Shown: positions 23,558 through 31,828, counted from the first letter of the stretch. The stretch: 64,000 nucleotides of DNA from Streptomyces stelliscabiei (GCF_014873495.1 NZ_JADBGF010000001.1:4836001-4900000), one strand, 5' to 3'. A program made the numbers and translations. Notes: generated by a model from the sequence alone, not told the origin.

Positions 23558-24401
23558 ATGCCAGGACCGAAGGATCTGGACCCGTCGTCGTCACCCCGGG
23601 CGCTGTTGGGGGCGGAGTTGCGGCACGCCCGGGAGAGGGCGGGGCTCAGCCAGGAGGATCTGGGCCAGCGGTTGTTCGTGAGCGGGTCGTTCGTGGGGCA
23701 ACTGGAGTCGGCGGTACGGCGGTTGCAGCCGGAGATCGCGCGGCTGATCGATGTGGCGTTGGAGACGGGGGACTTTTCCTGCGGAATTGCCAGGCCACCG
23801 CCAAGTCCAAGTATCCGGAGCACTTCGCGGAAGCTGCGGAGGCCGAGACAGAGGCCACGGAGATCAGGGAGTACGCGCCTCTACTGATCCCTGGGTTGCT
23901 CCAAGCACCGGCGTACACACGTGCCGTGTGCCGGGCGTACCGAGCGACGGCACCACAGAAGGTGATCGACGAACTGGTGACGGCCCGAATGGAGAGGGCG
24001 CGCATCCTCGATGATCCAACCGAACCGCTGTTGTGGGCGGTGCTGGACGAGGCCGCCCTACGACGTGTGACGGGCGGACGCGAGGTGATGGCGGAGGCAC
24101 TGCTCCACATCATCGGTTTGGTCCGACGCAGCCGGATCGTCGTACAGGTACTGCCGTTCGAGGCGGGAGCACATGCGGCGATGCAAGGTGCTCTCAAGCT
24201 GATGGACGTCCACGAGGCTCCGCCACCGGTCTACTACGAGGGGGTCGGCACCGGACGTCTCGTCTGGAGGACGACCCGGCCACCGTCCGACACCAGCGAC
24301 GCACCTACGAGTTCCTCACCGCCGCGGCGCTCTCGCCCGAGAAGTCCCTGGTCATGCTTGAAGCCATGGCCCAGGATTACACGCATGAGGAACATCTCTG
24401 A
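23558..24401 (+). pseudogene. XRE/DUF5753 regulator broken by two frameshifts
   Basis: The coding signal runs through all three frames. Residues 1 to about 73 (HTH: ARERAGLSQEDLGQRLFVSG, IARLIDVALETGDF) are in one frame. The frame then changes at a T-run at 23774-23777, where one T seems lost: the expected FFLRNCQATAKSKYPEHF continues in the next frame. A second change near 24262-24266 (two extra bases) moves the end LEDDPATVRHQRRTYEFLTAA to the third frame, stopping at 24401. Repaired, it would be a normal protein of about 280 aa with ATG at 23558 and GGGAG 8 nt upstream. Either a real pseudogene or an assembly error. Confidence 0.85.
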
Positions 24402-24579
24402 CACTGCCACCTGGCACAGGTCGAGCTACAGCGGCGGCGACGGCGGCAACTGCCTGGAGGTCGCCGAAGGCCACCCCACCCACATCCCCGTGCGGGACTC
24501 CAAGGCCCCCCTCGGCCCGGCACTCGTGTTCCGGGCCGAGGCATGGTCCGCGTTCGTCGACGACCTGAAGCGGCGCTAG
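24385..24579 (+). CDS. DUF397 protein beside broken XRE regulator
   Basis: A 64-aa DUF397 protein: TWHRSSYSGGDGGNCLEVAE, HIPVRDSKAPLGPALVF and a final RAEAWSAFVDDLKRR. It begins 17 bp before the stop of the frameshifted XRE gene. Its sequence is intact, with full DUF397 length, which would be unexpected if the module had long been dead. The 3' end overlaps the convergent membrane gene by 4 bp. Confidence 0.88.
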   Translation: MRNISDTATWHRSSYSGGDGGNCLEVAEGHPTHIPVRDSKAPLGPALVFRAEAWSAFVDDLKRR

Positions 24580-25199
24580 CCGAACGGGTTGCCGTGACCC
24601 GGCAGCCGGCCGCCCGGCGGCAGGTACCGCAGCCGGCCGGCCCGGTCGGTCACCGGTGTGAACCCGGCGGCCTCAAGCCGGGCGGTGTACCTGACATTGC
24701 GACGACGGGTCGCGACGAGGCCCGCGTACGCCATACCCATGAGCACGACCCAGCTGCCGAGGCCGACGACGACACCGATGGCGGCGTTGTCCTTGAGCAC
24801 GTATCCGATGCCGAAGGCCAGCCCGATGAAACCGATCCCCGCGAGGGCCAACCGCTCCTTGTCCGTGTGCTGATGTCCGAGGTCGAACAACATGCGGGCC
24901 CTGAGGAGTTCGACCTCCTCGGGCACGAGGGGCGGCAGCGGACCCCCGTTCCGCGCGTCGGGATACCGCGCCCGGTTCCGCTCGGCACGCTCCCGGCCCT
25001 CGGGGCTCGGGTCGGGCACGAGGCGCAGCGACATCTTGTTGTCGCCGGTGACGTTCAGGTCCATGTACTCGTACCCGAACTGCCCGGCGATGAAGGCGAG
25101 TCGAGTGAGCCCCTTCATCGTCGTCATGCCGATGACGAGCGTGACGGGTTCACCACTCTCCATCTTCCGGAACAGCTTGCGCACACGCTTCTTGCCCAC
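24576..25199 (-). CDS. hypothetical membrane protein
   Basis: A 207-aa protein. The N-terminal half is soluble (KRVRKLFRKMESGEPVTLVIG, EYMDLNVTGDNKMSLRLVPD). Two transmembrane helices follow (LALAGIGFIGLAFGIGYVL and IGVVVGLGSWVVLMGMAYAG), then a basic RRRNVRYTARLEAAGF tail. No known family. The stop overlaps the end of the DUF397 gene by 4 bp, tail to tail. Confidence 0.65.
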   Translation of the reverse strand: MGKKRVRKLFRKMESGEPVTLVIGMTTMKGLTRLAFIAGQFGYEYMDLNVTGDNKMSLRLVPDPSPEGRERAERNRARYPDARNGGPLPPLVPEEVELLRARMLFDLGHQHTDKERLALAGIGFIGLAFGIGYVLKDNAAIGVVVGLGSWVVLMGMAYAGLVATRRRNVRYTARLEAAGFTPVTDRAGRLRYLPPGGRLPGHGNPFG

Positions 25200-25236
25200 C
25201 GGAGCCCCCGCTCGTCACCGACACCCTCACCAACAC

Positions 25237-26121
25237 CTACTGTTCGAACAGCATTTCACTCAGGCGGCCGATCTGGTCGGGGTCGGGGGACCAGCAGTAC
25301 AGGATCACCTCGTCCGCCCCGATCCCGGCGTACCCGGCGACCGCCGCCCGTACGGCCTCCCGTGTGGTCAGCAGCCCCTCCGCCATGTACTCCGCGCGGC
25401 CCGTGAAGGCGTAGTAGCGCAGCAGGTTGGCGCGGGCGTCGGCGATCACGGACGGCGGCCCGACCGCGACACTGGCCTGGGCCACGAGCTTCGGGCGTCC
25501 GGCGCGCCCGTGCTTCTCCCAGGCGGCCTCGACGTCGCGGAACATACGGTCCATGTAGGCCGGGGGCAGCGCCGCCCCGAGGAAGCCGTCGCCCCAGCGT
25601 GCGACGCGTTCGAGCGCGGCGGGGGCGAAGCCGCCGAAGAGGACCTCGGGGCCGCCGGGGGTGGCGGGCAGCGGTCCGACCGCCCCGACCCCCTCCGCGT
25701 AGGGCTGGCCGGACCAGGCCCAACGCAGTTGCTCCAGCTGCTCGTCGAGACGACGGCCGCGCCGCCGGATGTCGATCCCGGCGACCCGGCAGTCGTCCTC
25801 ACGCCCGCCCACCCCGATGCCGAGCGTGAAGCGCCCGCCGGAGATCCGGTCCAGCGTGGCCGTCTGCTTGGCGAGGATCGCGGTGTTGTGGTGCGCGGCG
25901 AGCAGGACTTCGGTCTGGACGCGGACACGGCTGGTGGCCCCGGCGAGCGCGGCCAGCGTGACCAGCGGCTCCGGGTTGTCGTAGACCAGGCGGTCCAGCA
26001 GTCCCAGTGTGCGGAAGGGGCTGGCGTCGGCGAGCCGGGCCCAGGTCAGCAGACCGGCGGGGTCGTCGACGGGCAGACCGAGCCCGACGGGGATGCGTGC
26101 GGGTACGGCTACGGAACTCAT
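25237..26121 (-). CDS. LLM-class (F420/FMN-dependent) oxidoreductase
   Basis: A 294-aa luciferase-like monooxygenase-fold oxidoreductase. Diagnostic segments are DRLVYDNPEPLVTLAALAGA, TEVLLAAHHNTAILAKQTAT with the conserved LAKQ, LDRISGGRFTLGIGVG and EVLFGGFAPAALERVARWGD. Such enzymes bind F420 or FMN and oxidise or reduce small organics. The start is ATG at 26119-26121, with CAGGAG about 10 nt upstream; open frame further upstream encodes an unlikely Arg-rich tail. Substrate unknown; no F420 biosynthesis gene is nearby. Confidence 0.87.
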   Translation of the reverse strand: MSSVAVPARIPVGLGLPVDDPAGLLTWARLADASPFRTLGLLDRLVYDNPEPLVTLAALAGATSRVRVQTEVLLAAHHNTAILAKQTATLDRISGGRFTLGIGVGGREDDCRVAGIDIRRRGRRLDEQLEQLRWAWSGQPYAEGVGAVGPLPATPGGPEVLFGGFAPAALERVARWGDGFLGAALPPAYMDRMFRDVEAAWEKHGRAGRPKLVAQASVAVGPPSVIADARANLLRYYAFTGRAEYMAEGLLTTREAVRAAVAGYAGIGADEVILYCWSPDPDQIGRLSEMLFEQ

Positions 26122-26534
26122 GGCGGGACACTCCTGTGCGCGGTGGAAGGGCAGGGCAAACTCACTGCCGCCCGCTTCTTGGCCACGCACCACAGGTGTG
26201 CGTGCTCGCCCGCTCCCGTTCTGCGGCGTCCTTCTGGAGAGCGTGATCACCGAAGTGCCCCCAGGCTACTCAGCCGCCCCACCCCCGGGCGAGCGAATTA
26301 ACCCTCGCCGATACGCCCCGAAGCTCAAGCCGTCAGCCGCGAGCCCTCTTTTTTCGGATGGGGAGGTGGGCCTCAACCCACCCTCCCACCCGGCAAGTTG
26401 ACGTCACGCGTACGACTTGCCACGCAGGGTGACGATGCTGATACGGTGCCCGCAGACGAAACAGCCCCCGCCAGGTGCTACCAACACCTGCGGGGGCTTG
26501 ACCTACGAGATCGAAGGCTGAAGGTTCGATCCCC
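26122..26534. promoter_or_regulatory. 413-bp intergenic region with hairpins, no gene
   Basis: Between divergent genes. It contains an imperfect hairpin at 26361-26387 (GGGAGGTGGG with one bulged base) next to a T6 run, and a stronger hairpin at 26464-26497 described separately. A GGTTCGATCC string at 26523-26532 resembles a tRNA T-arm, but no tRNA folds around it. Confidence 0.4.
26464..26497 (+). promoter_or_regulatory. stable leader hairpin upstream of HTH/zinc-ribbon gene
   Basis: A 13-bp stem with one bulged C (left arm 26464-26477, right arm 26485-26497) closes a 7-nt loop CTACCAA, about 38 nt before the next start codon. I recall similar leaders before small actinomycete HTH genes. 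Role could be mRNA stability or attenuation. Confidence 0.45.
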
Positions 26535-27482
26535 ATGGCTACTGCCAACTTTAGTGCTGCCGCCCCGCCCGCGCACGCGAACCCGCCCGCCCCGCACCCC
26601 CATCCGATGGCGGCCCCGGGCTACGGCAAGCGCGCCGCCCCCGGCCAACTCCCCCGTTCGGCCCACGACTTCGCCGGACTCCCGCCCCGCGAGGCAGCGA
26701 TCGCCGCGTTCATCGACCGCCTGCCCGACGGCGCCGACATCAGCGTGAAGACGCTGGCCAAGGAGCTGCCGTACGGCCAGTGCGCCCTGCGGACCGCCCT
26801 CAACAGGCTGCAGAACGCGGGCCACCTGCGCCGGGGTCGCGAACACCTGACCGCCGCGTCGGGCACCGCGCACTGGATCACCCGAACGTGGTTCTCGCGT
26901 ACCGCGCGCGACGACCCCTGGTGGGCGAGGTTCACCCGGGGTGACGTACCCGACGAGGAACCGGAACGGGCCCGTCCCACCCGCTCCCGCGCCCACATCC
27001 TGCTCGCCGCCCTCGGCCGTACGGTTCCGCCCCTGTCCCTCTCGCAGGCCGACTGCGTGGCCCTGGCCCCGCTGCTGGCACCGTGGTTCGAGCGCGGCGC
27101 CACCGAGGAGCACATCCACCGGGCCCTCACCGCCGGCCTCCCCGTCCCGGTCCACAGCCCGGCGGCCCTCATCCGCACCCGCCTCCGCGACAAACTCCCA
27201 CCGGAGCCGGAGCCGGAGCCGCAACGGCCTTGGGGGCCGGAACGGGCCGCGGAACCACACCCCTCCCGGCCGCCCCTCCGCATGCTGGAATGCGCCCACT
27301 GCCGCACCCCGGGCCGCCCGGAAGCCCTCCCGGGCGGCGTCTGCGCCACATGCCGGGGCGAACGACCTCCGCCCCGCCACCCCGACGCGCTCCTGGCCTC
27401 GTCGACCGTCCAGGCCCGCGCGGCGGAGATCCGCGCGGCGATGGACCAGCGACGACAGGAGCGTCAGGGGACCCCGGTATGA
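26535..27482 (+). CDS. winged-HTH protein with C-terminal zinc ribbon
   Basis: A 315-aa predicted DNA-binding protein. Residues about 50-110 contain a winged helix (REAAIAAFIDRLPDGADISV, KELPYGQCALRTALNRLQNA, GHLRRGRE). The middle is helical (WFERGATEEHIHRALTAGLP) with a Pro/Glu spacer. A zinc ribbon with two CxxC pairs lies near 253-275 (ECAHCRTPG, CATCRGE). The combination is common in uncharacterised Streptomyces HTH proteins. The start ATG is downstream of a strong RNA hairpin. The target genes are unknown. Confidence 0.78.
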   Translation: MATANFSAAAPPAHANPPAPHPHPMAAPGYGKRAAPGQLPRSAHDFAGLPPREAAIAAFIDRLPDGADISVKTLAKELPYGQCALRTALNRLQNAGHLRRGREHLTAASGTAHWITRTWFSRTARDDPWWARFTRGDVPDEEPERARPTRSRAHILLAALGRTVPPLSLSQADCVALAPLLAPWFERGATEEHIHRALTAGLPVPVHSPAALIRTRLRDKLPPEPEPEPQRPWGPERAAEPHPSRPPLRMLECAHCRTPGRPEALPGGVCATCRGERPPPRHPDALLASSTVQARAAEIRAAMDQRRQERQGTPV

Positions 27483-27522
27483 GCACCCCTGGGACTACGC
27501 CTGCCGAAGGCCCCGGCGCGCC

Positions 27523-28644
27523 TCAGCTGAGCGACGTCAGCGCCGACGGCTGGAACGCCTTCAGTTCGTCGAAGCGGCCGTCGAGGACCTTCGCGGCCCA
27601 CTGCGGGTCCTGGAGGAGCGCGCGGCCCACGGCGACGAGGTCGAACTCGTCGGCCTCCAGGCTGTTCAGCAGGTCGTCGATGCCCTTCGGCGGCGCACTC
27701 TCGCCGGCGAGCGCGGTGAGGAACTCGCCGTCCAGGCCGACCGAGCCGACCGTGATGGCGGGCTTGCCGGTGAGCTTCTTCGTCCAGCCCGCGAGGTTCA
27801 GCTCGGAACCCTCGAACTCCGCCTGCCAGTAGCGGCGCGTGGACGCGTGGAAGGCGTCGACGCCGGCCGCGACGAGCGGGTTCAGCAGCGCCTCCAGTTC
27901 CTCGGGCGTCCGGGCGAGGCGGGCGTCGTACCCGTCCTGCTTCCACTGCGAGTAGCGGAAGATGACGGGGAAGTCGGCGGACACGGAGTCCCGCACGGCC
28001 GCCACGACCTCCGCCGCGAACTTCGTCCGGGCGACGAGGTCACCGCCGTAGGCGTCCGTACGGCGGTTGGTGCGCTCCCAGAGGAACTGGTCGATCAGGT
28101 AGCCGTGGGCGCCGTGCAGCTCGACGCCGTCCATGCCGATGCGCTCGGCCTCGGCGGCGGACTTGGCGAAGGCCTCGATGACCTCGTCGATGTCGGCCTG
28201 CGTCATGGCCCGGCCGCCCTCGGCCTCGGTGCCGTCGACCCGCAGACCGGACGGGCCGAGGACCGGCGCCTCGGGGAAGAGCTGTCCCCGCTGCCGGACG
28301 GCCCCGATGTGCCACAGCTGCGGGACGATCGTGCCGCCCCCGGCATGCACCGCCTCCGCGACCTTCGCCCACCCCGCGAGCTGCTCCTCACCGGCGAACC
28401 TCGGCACCGTAGGCAGGTCCCCGGCCGTCTCGTGCCCGACGTAGGTCCCCTCGGTCACGATCAGCCCGACCCCCGCGGCCGCCCGCCGCCCGTAGTACGC
28501 GGCCACGTCCGCCCCCGGCACACCACCGGGCGAGAACGTCCGCGTCATGGGCGCCATGACGATCCGGTTCGGGACGGTCAGACCGTTGATCGTGACGGGC
28601 CGGGACAGGACCTCGGCGGCACGGGAGGTGGAGGCGGTGGTCAC
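27523..28644 (-). CDS. Old Yellow Enzyme-type alkene reductase (FMN)
   Basis: A 373-aa FMN-dependent NAD(P)H alkene reductase of the OYE/NemA class. Visible elements: RIVMAPMTRTFSPGGVPG near the N-terminus, TEGTYVGHETAGDL, the substrate-binding GVELHGAHGYLIDQFLW (His and Asn region), RTDAYGGD and the FMN phosphate loop VAVGRALLQDPQWAAK. Reduces activated C=C or nitro groups. The start is GTG at 28642-28644, with GAGGAG 7 nt upstream; longer frame is unlikely. A dyad 80-100 bp upstream is a candidate operator. It has no adjacent regulator. Confidence 0.92.
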   Translation of the reverse strand: MTTASTSRAAEVLSRPVTINGLTVPNRIVMAPMTRTFSPGGVPGADVAAYYGRRAAAGVGLIVTEGTYVGHETAGDLPTVPRFAGEEQLAGWAKVAEAVHAGGGTIVPQLWHIGAVRQRGQLFPEAPVLGPSGLRVDGTEAEGGRAMTQADIDEVIEAFAKSAAEAERIGMDGVELHGAHGYLIDQFLWERTNRRTDAYGGDLVARTKFAAEVVAAVRDSVSADFPVIFRYSQWKQDGYDARLARTPEELEALLNPLVAAGVDAFHASTRRYWQAEFEGSELNLAGWTKKLTGKPAITVGSVGLDGEFLTALAGESAPPKGIDDLLNSLEADEFDLVAVGRALLQDPQWAAKVLDGRFDELKAFQPSALTSLS

Positions 28645-28722
28645 GTGGGGGCTCCTCGGGACGTTCGGACGACATGGGTGGCACGGGTGGCACGGGTGAT
28701 GCGAAGGTGGCACGGACACTGC

Positions 28723-28744
28723 ACTACATGCGCATGCATATAGT
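28723..28744. promoter_or_regulatory. operator candidate upstream of alkene reductase
   Basis: The 10-bp palindrome CATGCGCATG (28727-28736) lies within a wider imperfect dyad ACTA...TAGT (28724-28745) in an AT-rich patch about 80-100 bp before the start. MarR- or TetR-type sites look like this; the regulator is unknown. Confidence 0.4.
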
Positions 28745-28819
28745 CTCCTCCGCACAACCGCCCCGACCGCCACCGCATTCCGTCGCCGCGCCCCCGTCCG
28801 ATGTGACCCCGGACACGCC

Positions 28820-28859
28820 CGAGGGCGGCACCCCCCGTTTCCAGGGAGTGCCGCCCTCG
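28820..28859 (-). terminator. groEL2 terminator hairpin
   Basis: A 12-bp perfect stem (28820-28831 with 28848-28859) lies just past the groEL2 stop codon, with an additional short inner pairing in its 16-nt loop. No U-tract. Confidence 0.7.
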
Positions 28860-28890
28860 GTACCGCAGGACGGTGATCGACCGGGGTCGA

Positions 28891-30513
28891 TCAGAAGTCC
28901 ATGTCACCGCCCGGCATGCCGCCACCGGCGGGCGCGGACGCCTTCTCCGGCTTGTCGGCGATGACGGCCTCGGTGGTGAGGAAGAGCGCGGCGATGGAGG
29001 CCGCGTTCTGCAGCGCGGAGCGCGTGACCTTCGCCGGGTCGATGATGCCCTCGGCGATCATGTCGACGTACTCACCGGTCGCGGCGTTCAGGCCGTGGCC
29101 GACGGGCAGGTTGCGCACCTTCTCGACGATGACACCGCCCTCAAGGCCGCCGTTGACGGCGATCTGCTTGAGCGGGGCCTCCAGGGCGAGCTTCACGGCG
29201 TTGGCGCCGGTCGCCTCGTCACCCGTCAGCTCCAGCTTCTCGAAGACCGAGGAGGCCTGCAGCAGGGCCACGCCACCACCGGCGACGATGCCCTCCTCGA
29301 CGGCCGCCTTCGCGTTGCGAACGGCGTCCTCGATGCGGTGCTTGCGCTCCTTGAGCTCGACCTCGGTCGCGGCACCGGCCTTGATGACGGCCACGCCGCC
29401 CGCGAGCTTCGCCAGGCGCTCCTGGAGCTTCTCGCGGTCGTAGTCCGAGTCGCTGTTCTCGATCTCGGCGCGGATCTGGTTGACCCGGCCCTGGACCTGC
29501 TCCGAGGAGCCGGACCCGTCGACGATCGTGGTCTCGTCCTTGGTGATGACGACCTTGCGGGCACGGCCCAGGAGGTCGATGGAGGTGTTCTCGAGCTTGA
29601 GACCGACCTCCTCGGAGATGACCTCGCCACCGGTGAGGATGGCGATGTCGTTCAGCATCGCCTTGCGGCGGTCGCCGAAGCCCGGGGCCTTGACGGCGAC
29701 GGACTTGAAGGTGCCGCGGATCTTGTTGACGACCAGGGTCGACAGGGCCTCGCCCTCGACGTCCTCGGCGATGATCAGCAGCGGCTTGCCGCCCTGCATG
29801 ACCTTCTCCAGGAGCGGGAGCAGGTCCTTGACGCTCGCGATCTTGGAGTTCGCGATCAGGATGTACGGGTCGTCGAGGACGGCCTCCATACGCTCCATGT
29901 CGGTGGCGAAGTACGCCGAGATGTAGCCCTTGTCGAAGCGCATACCCTCGGTGAGCTCAAGCTCCAGACCGAAGGTCTGGGACTCCTCGACGGTGATGAC
30001 GCCTTCCTTGCCGACCTTGTCCATCGCCTCGGCGATGAGCTCGCCGATCTGGGTGTCGGCGGCGGAGATGGAGGCCGTGGAAGCGATCTGCTCCTTGGTC
30101 TCGACATCCTTCGCCTGCTCCAGCAGGGCGCCGGAGACGGCCTCGACGGCCTTCTCGATGCCGCGCTTGAGAGCCATCGGGTTGGCGCCGGCGGCCACGT
30201 TGCGCAGACCCTCGCGCACCAGGGCCTGGGCCAGGACGGTCGCGGTCGTCGTGCCGTCACCGGCTACGTCGTCCGTCTTCTTCGCGACTTCCTTGACCAG
30301 CTCGGCGCCGATCTTCTCGTACGGGTCCTCGAGCTCGATCTCCTTGGCGATGGACACACCATCGTTGGTGATCGTGGGGGCGCCCCACTTCTTCTCGAGG
30401 ACGACGTTGCGGCCCTTGGGGCCGAGCGTCACCTTGACGGCGTCCGCGAGCTGGTTCATGCCGCGCTCGAGGCCGCGCCGTGCCTCCTCGTCGAACGCGA
30501 TGATCTTGGCCAT
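28891..30513 (-). CDS. groEL2: 60-kDa chaperonin GroEL2
   Basis: A 540-aa chaperonin. MAKIIAFDEEARRGLERGMN, LGPKGRNVVLEKKWG, the ATP loop VAGDGTTTATVLAQ and the GIVAGGGVALL region are all standard. The C-terminus GGGMPGGDMDF is the canonical Gly-Met tail, not the His-rich tail of GroEL1, and no groES precedes it, so this is the stand-alone groEL2. It folds newly made or heat-damaged proteins in the cytoplasm. Four phased CIRCE half-sites about 125-190 bp upstream indicate HrcA repression and heat induction. Very secure. Confidence 0.98.
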   Translation of the reverse strand: MAKIIAFDEEARRGLERGMNQLADAVKVTLGPKGRNVVLEKKWGAPTITNDGVSIAKEIELEDPYEKIGAELVKEVAKKTDDVAGDGTTTATVLAQALVREGLRNVAAGANPMALKRGIEKAVEAVSGALLEQAKDVETKEQIASTASISAADTQIGELIAEAMDKVGKEGVITVEESQTFGLELELTEGMRFDKGYISAYFATDMERMEAVLDDPYILIANSKIASVKDLLPLLEKVMQGGKPLLIIAEDVEGEALSTLVVNKIRGTFKSVAVKAPGFGDRRKAMLNDIAILTGGEVISEEVGLKLENTSIDLLGRARKVVITKDETTIVDGSGSSEQVQGRVNQIRAEIENSDSDYDREKLQERLAKLAGGVAVIKAGAATEVELKERKHRIEDAVRNAKAAVEEGIVAGGGVALLQASSVFEKLELTGDEATGANAVKLALEAPLKQIAVNGGLEGGVIVEKVRNLPVGHGLNAATGEYVDMIAEGIIDPAKVTRSALQNAASIAALFLTTEAVIADKPEKASAPAGGGMPGGDMDF

Positions 30514-30639
30514 GTGAAGTGGTCCTCCCGGACAGGGGGTGGATTGCTCCGGACCGCGCTGGCGCCCGCGACGGACGGCCTGCCTGCCTCGTGGTTCCTT
30601 GCCCCACCCGGCTTGCGGGCCTCGCCGACCCGGTCCTCG

Positions 30640-30702
30640 TTGTCACTCTCACCTTCAGAGTGCTAACGCCAATGATTAGCACTCGCCCCCTGCGAGTGCA
30701 AG
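30640..30702 (-). promoter_or_regulatory. double CIRCE element and groEL2 promoter
   Basis: On the coding strand, two CIRCE-type dyads follow each other. The first is CTTGCACTC-N9-GAGTGCTAA (30676-30702) and the second TTAGCACTC-N9-GAGTGACAA (30640-30666), with another 9-bp gap between them. The first contains a -35 TTGCAC and, 17 bp later, a -10-like TAATCA. HrcA binding here would block transcription except under heat stress. Confidence 0.9.
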
Positions 30703-30801
30703 CGCCTCTCGATGATCCGCAGGTGAACGCGCCCCCCGCGCCCCACGCGCGACCCCCGGCGCGCACCCCTCAGGGACCGGCGCGAGGGCCTGCGCACACA
30801 A

Positions 30802-30837
30802 GAGGGCCCGCACCCCGAAAACGGGGTGCGAGCCCTC
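30802..30837 (-). terminator. cold-shock gene terminator
   Basis: GAGGGC, a 2-base mismatch, then GCACCCCG closes an AAAA loop with exact complement on the other side (30802-30817 with 30822-30837). It lies 47 bp past the cold-shock stop and also faces the groEL2 promoter region. Confidence 0.82.
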
Positions 30838-30883
30838 CTACGAAGAACGAAGAACGTCGCTGCGTTGAACCCGGCGCGTTACT

Positions 30884-31090
30884 TCAGCCGGCCGCGAGTC
30901 GGACCATGTCCGCCTGCGGCCCCTTCTGACCCTGCGAGATCTCGAACTCGACCCGCTGGCCCTCTTCCAGGGTGCGGTAGCCGTCCATCTGAATCGCGCT
31001 GTAGTGGACGAATACATCCGCACCACCGTCGACCGCGATGAAGCCGTACCCCTTCTCCGCGTTGAACCACTTGACGGTGCCCTGAGCCAT
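30884..31090 (-). CDS. cold-shock domain protein (CspA-type)
   Basis: A 68-aa single-domain cold-shock protein. RNP1 is KGYGFIAVD and RNP2 is VFVHYSAI; KWFN at the N-terminus is standard. Binds single-stranded RNA or DNA and melts secondary structure. The start is ATG at 31088-31090, with GGGGAG 7 nt upstream. It lies upstream of groEL2 on the same strand but is separated by its own terminator, and has a long AT-rich upstream region. Streptomyces carry several paralogues, so the exact scoF/csp name is left open. Confidence 0.95.
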   Translation of the reverse strand: MAQGTVKWFNAEKGYGFIAVDGGADVFVHYSAIQMDGYRTLEEGQRVEFEISQGQKGPQADMVRLAAG

Positions 31091-31455
31091 GCCTAACTCC
31101 CCTATTACTGGCCCTTGCACAGATCCACACTTCGCGGATCCGGGTCAGACCTCACCCCCCAACGGTTGGGGGTGTGCGCCGGAACGCGTCGACCGCGGCC
31201 GAATGTATCTGTCCAACTGCCCTCTGCAACAGGTCAATCGGACGAGAATTCTGGACACGACCGGTCGGGAATGTACGAACAATTCGCCCGAATTCAGGGC
31301 AAGTCGGGCCCCACAAAAGGAGCGAAATACACAAATGGCCTGCACACTTTGGCTACTTCATATAGGGCGTGCGGCGGAATCACATATGCATCCGGCATGG
31401 AATCACTACGGTGATCGGACCGGGTTCCCCAACTCTACAGTGCTCAACCATAGAG
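31091..31455. promoter_or_regulatory. AT-rich intergenic region upstream of cold-shock gene
   Basis: About 360 bp with distinctly lower GC than the rest of the window, especially 31230-31455. It holds a short hairpin at 31153-31174 (CACCCCC arm, CGG loop) that would be in the cold-shock 5' leader. A possible ORF with ATG at 31335 has AAAGGAG too far upstream and no coding look. A long structured leader or small RNA is possible. Confidence 0.4.
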
Positions 31456-31492
31456 AATTGCCCCCTCCGCTTCTCTCGCGGAGGGGGCAATT
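31456..31492 (-). terminator. strong hairpin terminator of thrC-moaD operon
   Basis: A perfect 15-bp stem (31456-31470 with 31478-31492) with 7-nt loop TTCTCTC, AT-ended (AATTG...CAATT). It sits 60 bp past the moaD-like stop and would act in either direction. Confidence 0.88.
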
Positions 31493-31552
31493 CGATGAAC
31501 TCTCGGTAATCAAAGTTACCGACGGTTACTACCGACGGGTACGGACCGGCGG

Positions 31553-31828
31553 TCAGCCACCCGCGACCGCGGGAATGATCGACACGCCCGCGCCGTCCGG
31601 CGTCGCCGTCTCCAGGCCCTGCTCGAACCGGACATCGTCGTCATTCACGTACACATTCACGAACCGCCGCAGCTTGCCCTGATCATCGAGAACCCGGGCG
31701 GCGATCCCGTTGTGGTTCTTCTCCAGGTCGGCGATCACCTCGGCGAGGGTGGCCCCCTCGGCCTGGACCTCGGCCTGCCCACCGGTGTAGGTGCGAAGGA
31801 TGGTGGGGATGCGGACGTTGACGGACAT
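31553..31828 (-). CDS. MoaD/ThiS-family sulfur-carrier protein
   Basis: A 91-aa ubiquitin-fold protein: VNVRIPTILRTYTGG, TLAEVIADLEKNHNGIAARV, then VNVYVNDDDVRFEQGL and the C-terminus IIPAVAGG ending in the di-glycine that is adenylated and thiocarboxylated in sulfur carriers. It follows thrC by 129 bp and probably shares its transcript. Mycobacterial CysO and Amycolatopsis carriers in sulfur transfer are close in type. Whether it supplies cysteine synthesis or another route is not decided by sequence. Confidence 0.88.
   Translation of the reverse strand: MSVNVRIPTILRTYTGGQAEVQAEGATLAEVIADLEKNHNGIAARVLDDQGKLRRFVNVYVNDDDVRFEQGLETATPDGAGVSIIPAVAGG

Noticed and set aside
26353..26387. Hairpin next to T6 as an intrinsic terminator
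   Set aside because: The T-run precedes the hairpin on the plus strand, and on the minus strand it would give A residues after the stem, so neither direction fits.
26500..26536. tRNA-like T-arm GGTTCGATCC
   Set aside because: No matching acceptor, D or anticodon arms can be folded around it.
31335..31682. Possible small gene with AAAGGAG upstream in the AT-rich island
   Set aside because: The ribosome site is 12 nt away, and the frame runs through the strong terminator hairpin and into the antisense of the moaD-like gene.
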